The position numbers and the translations under genes are program-made. Under the pieces are notes generated by a model. It had not been told where the DNA came from and made no database searches. It saw only the letters and a program-made list of their open reading frames with translations. From Actinomadura fibrosa (GTDB taxonomy: Bacteria; Actinomycetota; Actinomycetes; Streptosporangiales; Streptosporangiaceae), in contig NZ_CAACUY010000003.1 in NCBI RefSeq assembly GCF_900659615.1, forward strand, positions 1 to 64,000: 64,000 nucleotides of DNA, in the 5' to 3' direction. Below, piece by piece: positions 45,396 through 53,341 of this stretch. Numbering within the stretch: the first letter of the stretch is position 1; each line of letters begins with the position of its first letter.

Positions 45396-45740
45396 ATGAA
45401 AGCCGCCAGACACCTCATGTTCGGCATCGCCGCCACATCGGTGCTCCTGTTCGGAGCCACCGCGTGCAACGGCGACTCCGCCGATGCCCCAGGCGCGAAC
45501 TCCGGGGGAACGACCTCGGACACTTCGTACACACCGGTCCCTGGCACGGAGACAGTGCCCGAGACCGACCCGCCCTACGAGACCGACCCGGGCCTCACGG
45601 ACGAGCCGCCCTACGAGACCGACCCGGGGCCGACGGAGGAGCCGCCATCCGGAACCAACCCGTGCGCCTTCGCCGGAGACCCACTCTGCCCACACGCACC
45701 GATCACCGTGCCGGCCCCGCAACTGAGCCCTCCGTACTAA
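45396..45740 (+). CDS. Small secreted lipoprotein with acidic Pro/Thr-rich repeat
   Basis: 114 residues from ATG 45396 behind GGGGGA; an in-frame ATG at 45360 is an alternative. The signal peptide is KAARHLMFGIAATSVLLFG, followed by a lipobox-like ATAC. The mature part is short and repetitive: YETDPGLTDEPP, YETDPGPTEEPP from near-identical DNA, then a segment with two Cys (NPCAFAGDPLCPH). It is probably a wall-spanning or adhesive lipoprotein of unknown function. It lies between the LAL gene and the convergent sigma factor gene. Confidence 0.75.
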   Translation: MKAARHLMFGIAATSVLLFGATACNGDSADAPGANSGGTTSDTSYTPVPGTETVPETDPPYETDPGLTDEPPYETDPGPTEEPPSGTNPCAFAGDPLCPHAPITVPAPQLSPPY

Positions 45741-45808
45741 GGAGCCCCAAAGCACCTGAGCGATAACCCGGCGATGCGCTCCCGCCCAGATCCGCTGGCG
45801 AACAGCCG

Positions 45809-46411
45809 CTATGCCGAAGTCGCCGACTGCTGGCGAGGGGTGTAGTGCTTCAGCAGGATGGCAAGCCGGCTGCGGCCGCGTTGGCAGCGGCTTTTGATCG
45901 TTCCTGGAGGGACGTCGAGGACCTGAGCGGCCTCATGAACGGTATAGCCCATCATGTCGACCAGGACGAGCGCGGCCCGTTGTCCGAAGGGCAGTACTTC
46001 CAGCACCTCAGTGATGTCGAGGGACACGTCATGGGCGTCGGCGACGTCGGGGGCGGCGATGGCTTCGAGGATGTCATCGCCGACGGGAACTGCCGGGCGT
46101 ACTGATTGGCGGCGGAGCCGGTCCATGCAGGCGTTGACGACGATACGGTGCAGCCAAGTGGTCACGGCTCCGTCGCCTCGGAATCTGGGAGCGGCCCGGA
46201 ATACTTGCAGTAGCGCCTCCTGCAAAGCCTCGGCGGCCTCCTCGGGATCGCCCATGGTGCGGTTGGCGACCGCCCACATCCGGCTGCGGTGGCGCTTGAC
46301 CAACTCGGCGAAGGCGTCCGGGTGGCCTCGTGCATGCTTGGCCAGCAGTTCCTTGTCGTTGACGCCGACCAGATCATCATCGTCACCGACCGTCTGGCTG
46401 ATGGTCAGCAC
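45809..46411 (-). CDS. ECF-type RNA polymerase sigma factor (SigM-like)
   Basis: About 200 residues if it starts at the GTG 46411. Region 2 is HPDAFAELVKRHRSRMWAVA...EEAAEALQEALLQVF plus GDGAVTTWLHRIVVNACMDRLRR; region 4 is LEVLPFGQRAALVLVDMMGYTVHEAAQVLDVPPGTIKSRCQRGRSRL. The pattern matches actinobacterial SigM. No anti-sigma gene follows. The open frame continues upstream to a TTG at 46549, and that extension (SPRQVRAWERQWRHLRTAA) is the out-of-frame C-terminus of the XRE protein next door, so a longer XRE-sigma fusion existed or is restored by a frameshift. The start is therefore uncertain. Confidence 0.8.
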   Translation of the reverse strand: MLTISQTVGDDDDLVGVNDKELLAKHARGHPDAFAELVKRHRSRMWAVANRTMGDPEEAAEALQEALLQVFRAAPRFRGDGAVTTWLHRIVVNACMDRLRRQSVRPAVPVGDDILEAIAAPDVADAHDVSLDITEVLEVLPFGQRAALVLVDMMGYTVHEAAQVLDVPPGTIKSRCQRGRSRLAILLKHYTPRQQSATSA

Positions 46412-46545
46412 GCGCGTTCCCGCCACCGGTCGCGTTGCCTGACCGTTCGCCGAGCTCGCCGATGAATCTTCTGTAACCGAGAGATTTGCCGCGGCAGTTC
46501 TGAGGTGGCGCCACTGTCGCTCCCATGCCCGCACCTGGCGGGGGC

Positions 46546-47073
46546 TCAAGCCACAGGCCCGGGCGTAATCGGCGACGAATCAATGCGTCGCGGGAGGCTG
46601 GACCTGGACAAGGTCTCGCTCACCGTTCCGGGAGGCAGTAACAGGCCGCCGGGTGTTCTCCTGTTGAGTTCGCGCAGCGATGGGTTACCCGCCCACTCGC
46701 GTAGCCGGCGCATCATCGAGACGAACTGCTCAGGTGTTTCGGCCGCACTCGGATCGGGCGGTTGGACGGTGTGCGCTGCGACGCCTTTGGCCGGGCCGTG
46801 GCCGGTGGCGGTGAGCGCCCGGTCATGCAGGCGGCGCAGATGCCGCAGGTCACCGTTACAGGCGCGGGTTATCGCGCGGACCACTTTCCAGGTCGGCACG
46901 TGCTGACCGGCGGCCGCTCCTGACAGGGTCGAGGGCGCCAGGCCGGTTGCCCGGGCCAATTCCCGATAGGTCAGCCCACGGCGCCGGCGCAACTGCCGTA
47001 GCTCTGAGGCGAGCTCGTACAGTGCGCCGGCGGACGTGGCGATGGGCTGCTCTGGCCGCCCGGCCTCAGCCAT
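46546..47073 (-). CDS. XRE-family helix-turn-helix regulator, apparently frameshifted at its C-terminus
   Basis: 175 residues. An N-terminal XRE HTH (RQLRRRRGLTYRELARATGL, APSTLSGAAAGQHVPTWKVV) is followed by a second half of the same kind (REWAGNPSLRELNRRTPGG, LPPGTVSETLSRSSLPR). Family members then continue with a conserved RACGL-type segment. Here that segment, FVADYARACGLSPRQVRAW, lies in another frame starting near 46580 and runs on into the sigma ORF; one extra base near 46582 would join them. The protein as read ends in an unrelated SSPITPGPVA. It sits 10 bases after the small membrane protein gene and before the sigma gene: one minus-strand operon. Confidence 0.75.
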   Translation of the reverse strand: MAEAGRPEQPIATSAGALYELASELRQLRRRRGLTYRELARATGLAPSTLSGAAAGQHVPTWKVVRAITRACNGDLRHLRRLHDRALTATGHGPAKGVAAHTVQPPDPSAAETPEQFVSMMRRLREWAGNPSLRELNRRTPGGLLLPPGTVSETLSRSSLPRRIDSSPITPGPVA

Positions 47074-47082
47074 GCGGGCTTC

Positions 47083-47346
47083 TCAGGCCTGATGCGGGCA
47101 TTCGACGCGCAGCCGCACGACAAGCTCGACGGCGATCACCGCGGTGCCGGCGACGGCTGCCAGCGCGGCCTGCGTCGACCACCCCCGCGCCAACAACCAC
47201 AAGACCGCGACGAGTACCACTATCAGGATGACGATCGCTCCACCCAGCGGAGTGCGGCGCGGCGCGGATCCCGGCGGCTGAGTTCCGGCCGGGCGGCGCT
47301 CGACCCGCGAGCGCAGACGCGCGAGCGCGTTTCTCGGCATGGACAT
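47083..47346 (-). CDS. Small two-helix membrane protein
   Basis: 87 residues from the ATG at 47346 behind AAAGG. A basic N-terminus (PRNALARLRSRVERR) is followed by two hydrophobic helices (GGAIVILIVVLVAVLWLLA and ALAAVAGTAVIAVELVVRL). It is the first gene of the operon with the XRE and sigma genes (10-base gap). No family recognised. It could be a membrane anchor or sensor for the regulators downstream; some conjugative-element Spd proteins have a similar size and topology, but nothing else here supports that. Confidence 0.65.
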   Translation of the reverse strand: MSMPRNALARLRSRVERRPAGTQPPGSAPRRTPLGGAIVILIVVLVAVLWLLARGWSTQAALAAVAGTAVIAVELVVRLRVECPHQA

Positions 47347-47875
47347 GTACCAGCACCTTTCGTCGACCATCGGCGTGAGACGAGGACTGTGGAGGTGCCG
47401 GACCGCCAGCCGGTTACCGCCGCCTGGTGATCGGTGAACGCCTCCCGCTTTTACTTTCCACCGTCGACACCACGCCGTAAATCGATCCCGGTTGTTCGAC
47501 CGTGTTCGGGTTCCGCGACCGATCCGGGCATCGAGGCGTCCGCAGCCCTGATCAGATCCGTCTGCGTCCCACCGCCCCACAAAGCGCCCACGACCGGGCG
47601 CAACGATCCGAAGATTGCCTTACTGGTTCGCTAGATACGTCTTACCCATGGTTCCTCCGCTTCGGCCGTCGCGTCTCACAGACGTAGGAACTATCGGCTA
47701 GAGGTGGATCCTGCAGGCTGGCACTCGCATCATCGGCGTGAGACGAGGCACCAGCACACGTGCGGCCCTCCTGTTACCGCAGGAGGGCCGACTTGAACAC
47801 GTCGATCCGTTGCGGCGAACGTGCGCTTGAGCAATTGCCTTGCATGGCCACCGCAGCGCAATGCGTCCGCGTCTC
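47347..47875. other. Gene-poor spacer with repeats and a hairpin
   Basis: No reading frame here has convincing codon bias; the forward frame at 47434 and reverse frames are low quality. It contains an 18-base direct repeat, CATCGGCGTGAGACGAGG, at 47368-47385 and 47731-47748, and a hairpin at 47764-47789. Base composition is visibly lower in GC than the left half of the window. Confidence 0.5.
47764..47789. terminator. Hairpin near the Sel1/TPR remnant
   Basis: GGCCCTCCTG (47764-47773), loop TTACCG, CAGGAGGGCC (47780-47789). A perfect 10-bp stem without a T run, about 90 bases past the stop of the remnant on the minus strand. Confidence 0.55.
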
Positions 47876-48050
47876 TTACGTTTCCGAGTTCTTCCGAAGT
47901 CGCGCGAGGTAGTACGTCGCCTCGGTGTTGCCGTAGTGGGTGGCGGTTTCGTACCAGCGCTGGGCTTCTTCGTTTTCCCCGTTCGGCGTCGTGCATGTGG
48001 CCGCAGCCTGCCGGAGGCGGTGATGGAGGGCGCCAGAGCGTTCGGCGGAT
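47876..48050 (-). pseudogene. C-terminal fragment of a Sel1/TPR repeat protein
   Basis: A minus-strand frame of about 58 codons ends at a TAA (47876-47878). It contains GENEEAQRWYETATHYGN followed by TEATYYLARLRKNSET, a clear tetratricopeptide/Sel1-type unit at a protein C-terminus. No usable start codon exists in frame and a stop lies just upstream at about 48050, so this is a decayed piece of a larger protein. The only other TPR gene nearby is the one at 48207, which is not similar. Confidence 0.5.
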
Positions 48051-48133
48051 CAATGACCGTCATCTTCGCCCTCGAAACGGTGATCATAGAAGTGCTCGCG
48101 AAGTGATCGCGTGCTCACCCCCGGCGCTGGGAC

Positions 48134-48162
48134 GGGGGAGGGCGCCTGGTTCGCCCTCCCCC
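48134..48162 (-). terminator. Terminator of the envelope operon (minus strand)
   Basis: GGGGGAGGGCG (48134-48144), 7-base loop, CGCCCTCCCCC (48152-48162), 45 bases past the stop of the aspartyl-protease-like gene. Confidence 0.65.
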
Positions 48163-48206
48163 CGATCCGTTCGCGTCGGCGGCTTCAGGTGGGTCTCAGA
48201 TTGTGG

Positions 48207-49523
48207 TCAGGTGGCTTTGCCTCGGATGATGTAGAGGTTCATGTTCGTGAAGTCGAGGGTGATGTTGTAGGGCTTCCAGAAGCAGTGGCCGAAGTAGCCG
48301 GTCGCGTCGATGCCGTTCCCGTAGGGCCAGGGTGTGTTGATCTGGCCGTTCTTGTCCGCTGTGCAGTAGATGTCGTTGGCGACGGCGTCGCCGATGCGGA
48401 TCTCCTTGGGATAGCAGGGGTAGACGACGGCCTCGTGGCTGTGGCCGAAGGTCTCGATCGGGCGGTCGGTGTCGGTGCGGATGCCCAGCCGTTCGGCCAT
48501 CTCCAGGGACGTGCCCACGGCACTTTCGCCGCCGTTTCCGCCGAAGTTCACGCCCATCATCCGCGGGCCCGAGCCGGCGATGCTGCCGATGCTGCCGATG
48601 TCGTGGTCACGGGAGATCCAGATTGGGAGGGGCTTGGTGCCCGCCCGTGCGGCGTCGGCGTGGACCTTCCTGGCCGCCGCTGGGGTCGGGCGGCGCAGGA
48701 TCAGCGATTGGCCCGCGTAGTCGAAGGTGGTCAGCAGGTGGTAGAACACCCAGGTGCCGATCAGGCCGTCGCTGTCGGTGCTGACGTCCGCGCCCGACTC
48801 CGTCGACGACCAGCCCACGGGGACGTTGCGCAGTTCGAGGTCGCCCAGCTTGAAGGAGTCCAGTACCCCGTAGTACACCCAGATGTCGAGGCCTTCGAAG
48901 TCGGTCTTCTCCTTGTAGACGGGGTCCAGCCCGGCTTCCTTGGCCGCCGACGCGGTCAGGCTCAGGTTCGGGGCGCCGGTGTAGAAGGTGAGACGCTTCG
49001 GCGGTCCGCCGTTGAGCGAGGCCTCCACCAGCGGTTGCGGATCCTGCTGCTGCCATTCCACCCGGCCGACGTCCCCGTGGATCTCGTACGGCTTGCCGCG
49101 GATCGCCGCGAACCATTGGGCATAGCCCTCCTCGCCGCCCGCTCGCCAGCGCGGTACGGACAGGGCGAATTTGTCCTGCCGGATATAGCAGTCGCCTAGC
49201 AGCTGGTTGGTCTCCTTGTCGTCGGGCGCCAGCTTGAGGGCCATGTTGAGGTACTTCTCGGCATCGGGGAACCTGTTGGCAAGGAGCCCGATATAGCCGC
49301 GCTGGCGCGCCGCGTGCAGATTCGTGGGATCTGTCCTGAGGATCTCCTCATAGGCGCGGGCGGCCTGCTCAAACTTTCCGGCCCGGAACAACGCGTCCGC
49401 GTCACTGCCGTCGGCGTGCGCCCTGGTCGCCTTGCCCAGCAGTGGCGTGGCCGCGGCGGCACCGGCCACCACGGCCGCCCCCTTCAGCAGGGAGCGCCGG
49501 TTCCATCCTCCGTGATCAGGCAT
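48207..49523 (-). CDS. Tat-exported TPR protein with retropepsin-like domain lacking the catalytic Asp
   Basis: 438 residues. The twin-arginine signal is NRRSLLKGAAVVAGAAAATP. Residues ~38-135 hold TPR units (ALFRAGKFEQAARAYEEILR, YLNMALKLAPDDKETNQLLG). The rest resembles the retroviral-type aspartyl protease domain: PPKRLTFYTGAPNLSLTASA, where the family has DTGA or DSGA but here Tyr-Thr-Gly-Ala, and DGLIGTWVFYHLLTTFDYAG in the place of the flap/GxxG segment. The missing Asp suggests a binding rather than a cleaving protein. It is the third gene of a minus-strand operon with a Pro-rich peptide and an L,D-transpeptidase, so it acts outside the membrane. Confidence 0.8.
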   Translation of the reverse strand: MPDHGGWNRRSLLKGAAVVAGAAAATPLLGKATRAHADGSDADALFRAGKFEQAARAYEEILRTDPTNLHAARQRGYIGLLANRFPDAEKYLNMALKLAPDDKETNQLLGDCYIRQDKFALSVPRWRAGGEEGYAQWFAAIRGKPYEIHGDVGRVEWQQQDPQPLVEASLNGGPPKRLTFYTGAPNLSLTASAAKEAGLDPVYKEKTDFEGLDIWVYYGVLDSFKLGDLELRNVPVGWSSTESGADVSTDSDGLIGTWVFYHLLTTFDYAGQSLILRRPTPAAARKVHADAARAGTKPLPIWISRDHDIGSIGSIAGSGPRMMGVNFGGNGGESAVGTSLEMAERLGIRTDTDRPIETFGHSHEAVVYPCYPKEIRIGDAVANDIYCTADKNGQINTPWPYGNGIDATGYFGHCFWKPYNITLDFTNMNLYIIRGKAT

Positions 49524-49548
49524 AGGCTCCTCCTTCCTCGGGACGGGG

Positions 49549-49791
49549 TCAGCCGGTGTAGTTCGGGGTTCCGGGGATGGCCTTGCCGGGCGGCGCGGCG
49601 GCCGGGGGCTGACCGGGGTTCGACGGGTCGCCGGGGCCGGACGGCTTGCCGCCGGGGTGGTTCGGCGGCAGGTGGCCGGGCGACGTGGTGACCGGCGTGG
49701 GTGTGGCGGCGGCGGCCTCGGCGGCGACCAGACCGGTGCCGGTCAGGCCGACGCCCAGCGCGGCGGCCGTGATCAGGGACTTCAAGCGCAT
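49549..49791 (-). CDS. Small secreted Pro/Gly-rich peptide
   Basis: 80 residues. The signal peptide is KSLITAAALGVGLTGTGLVAAEAAAA with a likely Ala-x-Ala cleavage site. The mature part of ~50 residues is disordered, rich in Pro, Gly and Ser (HLPPNHPGGKPSGPGDPSNP). No family recognised. It lies between the L,D-transpeptidase and the TPR protein with gaps of about 20 bases, so all three are probably co-expressed. Confidence 0.75.
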   Translation of the reverse strand: MRLKSLITAAALGVGLTGTGLVAAEAAAATPTPVTTSPGHLPPNHPGGKPSGPGDPSNPGQPPAAAPPGKAIPGTPNYTG

Positions 49792-49813
49792 GATGGTTCC
49801 TTCCGGTGGTGTT

Positions 49814-50563
49814 TCATTTCGTGACGACGACCGGCGTGCCGATCGCCAGGTTCTCGGCCATCCAGGTGATGTCGTCGTTGCTGACCCGCACGCAGCCGTG
49901 GCTGGCCTTGCCGCCCAGCGCCGACGCCTTGTTCGTGCCGTGCACGGCGAGCTGCCCGGGGCCGCCCGCGAAGGTCTTCAGCGTCGGTGAGAAGCCGCTC
50001 AGCCCGAAGGCGTACGCGCCGTAGGCGCCGTCGGGGTCCGGTGGTCTGACCAGCTCGGTGAAATAGAAGCGACCGGGCGGGGTGGGGGTGCCGCCCTCGC
50101 CGGTGGCGACCTTGCCGGTCCGCAGCACCTTGTCGCCGTCGAAGACGGTGAAGCTGAACGCCTTCGGGTCGATCTCCACCCGGCGGGTCGTCGACGACAG
50201 GGTGACGTCGGACGCCTTGACCCAGCCGGTGCTGCCGTTGGGCCGGATCGGCAGCAGCACCTTCAGCCAGCCGCCGTCTCGGACGTCGACGAGGAAGACC
50301 CGGGTGGCGCCCATCTCGTTGGGACTGGACAGCGTCTTCCAGGCCGCGCCGTCGCCCTTCTGCTTGTGCACGGCGATCCGGCTGCCGCGTACGGTCGCTA
50401 TCTCCGCACCGCCCTGCCGTTGCCGAGCCGCGGCGGCCGTCGGACGGTCCGTCTTGGGCGGGCCGTTCCCGGAATCGCCCCCGCTCGACGAGCCGCAGCC
50501 GGCCAGTCCGGCGATCAGCCCGGCGGCGAGCACGGCGCCGGTGTGAACCTTGATCTGGCGCAT
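49814..50563 (-). CDS. L,D-transpeptidase (YkuD) lipoprotein
   Basis: 249 residues. The lipoprotein signal is TGAVLAAGLIAGLAGC. A middle SH3-like segment (~60-125) precedes the YkuD domain (~130-249), with the active-site motif HGTNKASALGGKASHGCVRV: the conserved His, Ser-His-Gly-Cys (nucleophile ~228) and Arg. It makes 3-3 crosslinks in peptidoglycan or attaches proteins to it, outside the membrane. It is the first gene of the minus-strand envelope operon and divergent from the two-component system, its likely regulator. Confidence 0.92.
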   Translation of the reverse strand: MRQIKVHTGAVLAAGLIAGLAGCGSSSGGDSGNGPPKTDRPTAAAARQRQGGAEIATVRGSRIAVHKQKGDGAAWKTLSSPNEMGATRVFLVDVRDGGWLKVLLPIRPNGSTGWVKASDVTLSSTTRRVEIDPKAFSFTVFDGDKVLRTGKVATGEGGTPTPPGRFYFTELVRPPDPDGAYGAYAFGLSGFSPTLKTFAGGPGQLAVHGTNKASALGGKASHGCVRVSNDDITWMAENLAIGTPVVVTK

Positions 50564-50642
50564 GCCGCGAGATGCTGGCCAAGAAAAGTGAAGAACCTGT
50601 GAGGCCGCTGTGGTGATCTCGTGGTGCGGGTCCCCGGTCGCC

Positions 50643-50648
50643 TACGCT
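50643..50648 (+). promoter_or_regulatory. -10 box of the two-component operon
   Basis: TACGCT, 8 bases before the ATG at 50657; no Shine-Dalgarno is present, so translation is probably leaderless or nearly so. Confidence 0.4.
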
Positions 50649-50656
50649 CGACAGCC

Positions 50657-51346
50657 ATGTGCGCGAATGTCCTGGTCGCGGAGGATGACGCCAAACATGC
50701 GGAGCTGCTGCGCCGCTACCTCCAGCGCGAGGGGCACACGGTTCTCGTCGCCCAGGACGGGCGGGCCGCGATCGACGAGGCCCGCGCGCGGCGTCCCGAC
50801 CTCGTGCTGCTCGACGTGATGATGCCGAGCGTCGACGGCCTCGATGTGTGCCGCGTGCTGCGCGCCGAGTCCGACGTGCCGGTGCTGATGCTGACCGCCC
50901 GTTCGACCGAGGACGACCTGCTGCTCGGCCTCGATCTCGGCGCCGACGACTACGTCACCAAGCCGTACAGCCCGCGGGAGCTGATGGCCAGGGTGCGCGC
51001 GCTGCTGAGGAGGACCGGCCGGGACGGCGGCGAGCGGGTGCACCGGGTCGGTGCCATCACGGTGGACCCCGAGCGGCACACGGTGCTCGCGGACGGGCGC
51101 GAGGTCGAGTGCACGCCCGCGGAGTTCCGCATCCTGGAGGCGCTGGCCGCGCGGCCGGAGCGGGTCCTCACCCGGGCGCAGCTGCTGGAGCACCTGCACG
51201 GTTTCGACCGCTTCATCACCGAGCGCACGGTCGACGTGCACGTGAAGAACCTGCGCAAGAAGATCGAACCGCAGCCGCGGCGGCCGGTCCGGCTGCGGAC
51301 GGTGTACGGCGTCGGGTACAAGCTGGTCGGCGACCGTGCGCCATAG
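50657..51346 (+). CDS. OmpR/PhoB-type response regulator
   Basis: 229 residues. Receiver: VLVAEDDAKHAELLRRYL (acidic pair), LVLLDVMMPSVDGLD with the phosphoacceptor Asp, LTARSTEDD and VTKPYSPRELMARV with the Lys. The C-terminal winged HTH ends with TERTVDVHVKNLRKKIEP and RTVYGVGYKLVG. It overlaps the kinase by 11 bases. Given the divergent L,D-transpeptidase operon, control of envelope functions is likely. Confidence 0.94.
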   Translation: MCANVLVAEDDAKHAELLRRYLQREGHTVLVAQDGRAAIDEARARRPDLVLLDVMMPSVDGLDVCRVLRAESDVPVLMLTARSTEDDLLLGLDLGADDYVTKPYSPRELMARVRALLRRTGRDGGERVHRVGAITVDPERHTVLADGREVECTPAEFRILEALAARPERVLTRAQLLEHLHGFDRFITERTVDVHVKNLRKKIEPQPRRPVRLRTVYGVGYKLVGDRAP

Positions 51347-53318
51347 CCTGCTCGTGCGGCTGGCCGCCGGCTCGGTGCTGATCGCGGTGTGCTCGATCGT
51401 GGCGACCGCGTGGCTGGCGGCGCGCGGCACGTCCGGCGAGATCCGGCATCGGCAGGACCGGACGCTCGCCCGGGACGCCCGCATCAACGACGCATTGCTC
51501 GGCTACGCGGCGAGCCATCCGCGCTGGGACGGCGTCGGGGAGACCGTGCGCGGGCTGGCCCGGCAGAGCGGCCAGCGGGTCGCGCTGGCGACCGAGAGCG
51601 GCATCCGGATCGCGGACTCGGCGGCCGGCCGGGCGCCGCTGCCGGCACGCGCCTCGGCCGTCGTCGATCCGCTCGCTGTGGACGTCTCGCTCACGCCCGG
51701 CACGGTCACCGACCGGATCGACGCGCGCGTGGTCGGGCCGTTCCGGCTGCCGGAGTCCGAGCGGATACGGCTGCGCGAGCTGGTCGGCGCGCAGGCGGCG
51801 TGCCTGCGCCGCGAGCACCAGCGCGCCACGGTCGTCGTCGGGCCCGGCGGCCGCCCGTACCTGCGCCGCGAGGGCGTCCCGGTCACCCCGGCACCGGGCA
51901 CGGACCGTCCGGCCGCCGGTGCGCCGTCCGGACACGGCCCTGCGGCACCGCGAACGGCGCTTTCCGGACGCACCGGTACGCGGTTGGCCGCGGTCGCGAC
52001 GACGTTGAAGCCCGCTTCGCCGACCGAGCGGGTGGACGAGCCGCAGCAGACGAGCAGCACCCCCGGAAAGCCGCCCGGCACGTCCGGCGAACCACGCGGC
52101 ACCCCCAGCAGGTCGACCGGCACACGCGGCGCGCCGCCCCCGCCGGCGGCGCCCGGCTCACCGCCGTGCTCGCCGAACGCGCCCGGACCGACCGCCACCG
52201 AGAGGCGCGCGCTCGACCAGCTCGCCGCCCTGGTCCGCGAGTGCCACGGAAGCCGGGTCGGGGTATGGCTGGACGAGACCGGCAAGCCGGCCGCTCCGGC
52301 CTCGGCCGCCGAGTGCCTGGCCACCGCGCGCCGTGCCCAGCTGAGACCGTACGTCGCACCGGCCGCGCTGCTCTACATCGGCTCGCCGGAGGACCGTGCG
52401 CCGACCATCGACCCGTACGGCATCGCGGGGGTCACCGCGGTGATCCTCGTCCTGGCGGTCGGGTTCAGCGTGCTCGTCGCCACCCGGCTGACGCGGCCGA
52501 TGCGGGCGGTGACCGCGGCGGCCCGGCGGATGCGGGCGGGCGACGGCTCCGCGCGGGTCATGGTGCGCGCCAAGGGCGAGGCCGGCGAGCTCGGCGCCGC
52601 GTTCAACGAGATGTCCGAGCACCTGGACCGCATGGAGCGGCAGCGCAAGGCGATGGTCAGCGACGTCTCGCACGAGCTGCGCACGCCGCTGAGCAACATC
52701 CGCGGCTGGCTGGAGGCCGCCCAGGACGGCGTGGCCGAGCTGGACCCGGCGCTCACCGCCTCGCTGGTCGAGGAGGCCGTGCTGCTGCAGCACATCGTCG
52801 ACGACCTGCAGCAGCTCGCCCTCGCCGACGCGGGCAAGCTGCGGCTGAACCCCGAGCCGGTCGACGTGGCCGACCTGCTCGAACAGACGGCGACCGTCCA
52901 TCGCGCCGCGGCCGCGGCCGCCGGGCTGGTGCTGACCGTCGAGGTGACCGGCCGTCCGCACCTGGACGCCGATCCGGTGCGGCTGAGGCAGGCGGTCGGC
53001 AACCTGCTCACCAACGCGCTCCGCTACACCCCGTCCGGCGGGCGGGTCGGTCTGCGCGCGTACGCCGACGGCGGCGACGTGCTGATCGAGGTGGCCGACA
53101 CCGGGCCGGGCATCGCGCCCGAGCACCTGCCGTACGTCTTCGACCGGTTCTGGCGGGCCGAGAAGTCGCGCAGCAGGCAGACCGGTGGCAGCGGACTGGG
53201 CCTGGCCATCGTCCGGCAGCTCGCCGAAGCGCACAGCGGATCCGCGGCGGTGCGCAGCGAGCCGCGGCAAGGCGCGACATTCACACTGCGGCTACCCCAG
53301 AACGGCCTGACCGGTTGA
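51336..53318 (+). CDS. Sensor histidine kinase with large Pro-rich extracellular domain
   Basis: 660 residues from a GTG. TM1 is LLVRLAAGSVLIAVCSIVAT. The extracellular part (~31-365) is unusually long: a structured segment, then a disordered Pro/Thr/Gly stretch (~175-280) and a segment with three Cys. TM2 is about residues 366-388, then HAMP. The DHp H-box is VSDVSHELRTPL (H ~446) and the catalytic domain has NLLTNALRY, VADTGPGIAPEHLPYVFDRF and GSGLGLAIVRQLAE. BaeS-like in its cytoplasmic part. It pairs with the regulator upstream; the signal is unknown. Confidence 0.93.
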   Translation: MRHSLLVRLAAGSVLIAVCSIVATAWLAARGTSGEIRHRQDRTLARDARINDALLGYAASHPRWDGVGETVRGLARQSGQRVALATESGIRIADSAAGRAPLPARASAVVDPLAVDVSLTPGTVTDRIDARVVGPFRLPESERIRLRELVGAQAACLRREHQRATVVVGPGGRPYLRREGVPVTPAPGTDRPAAGAPSGHGPAAPRTALSGRTGTRLAAVATTLKPASPTERVDEPQQTSSTPGKPPGTSGEPRGTPSRSTGTRGAPPPPAAPGSPPCSPNAPGPTATERRALDQLAALVRECHGSRVGVWLDETGKPAAPASAAECLATARRAQLRPYVAPAALLYIGSPEDRAPTIDPYGIAGVTAVILVLAVGFSVLVATRLTRPMRAVTAAARRMRAGDGSARVMVRAKGEAGELGAAFNEMSEHLDRMERQRKAMVSDVSHELRTPLSNIRGWLEAAQDGVAELDPALTASLVEEAVLLQHIVDDLQQLALADAGKLRLNPEPVDVADLLEQTATVHRAAAAAAGLVLTVEVTGRPHLDADPVRLRQAVGNLLTNALRYTPSGGRVGLRAYADGGDVLIEVADTGPGIAPEHLPYVFDRFWRAEKSRSRQTGGSGLGLAIVRQLAEAHSGSAAVRSEPRQGATFTLRLPQNGLTG

Positions 53319-53341
53319 TCGCCCCACTTCGTCATAAGGAA

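Noticed and set aside
46412-46549. TTG at 46549 as the true start of the sigma factor
   Set aside because: The added N-terminal segment is recognisable as the displaced C-terminus of an XRE protein, not part of a SigM-like sigma, so the GTG at 46411 was preferred.
47083-47346. Conjugative-element Spd protein
   Set aside because: Size and two-helix topology are similar, but no replication, transfer or integrase genes are nearby, so the gene is left as an unassigned membrane protein.
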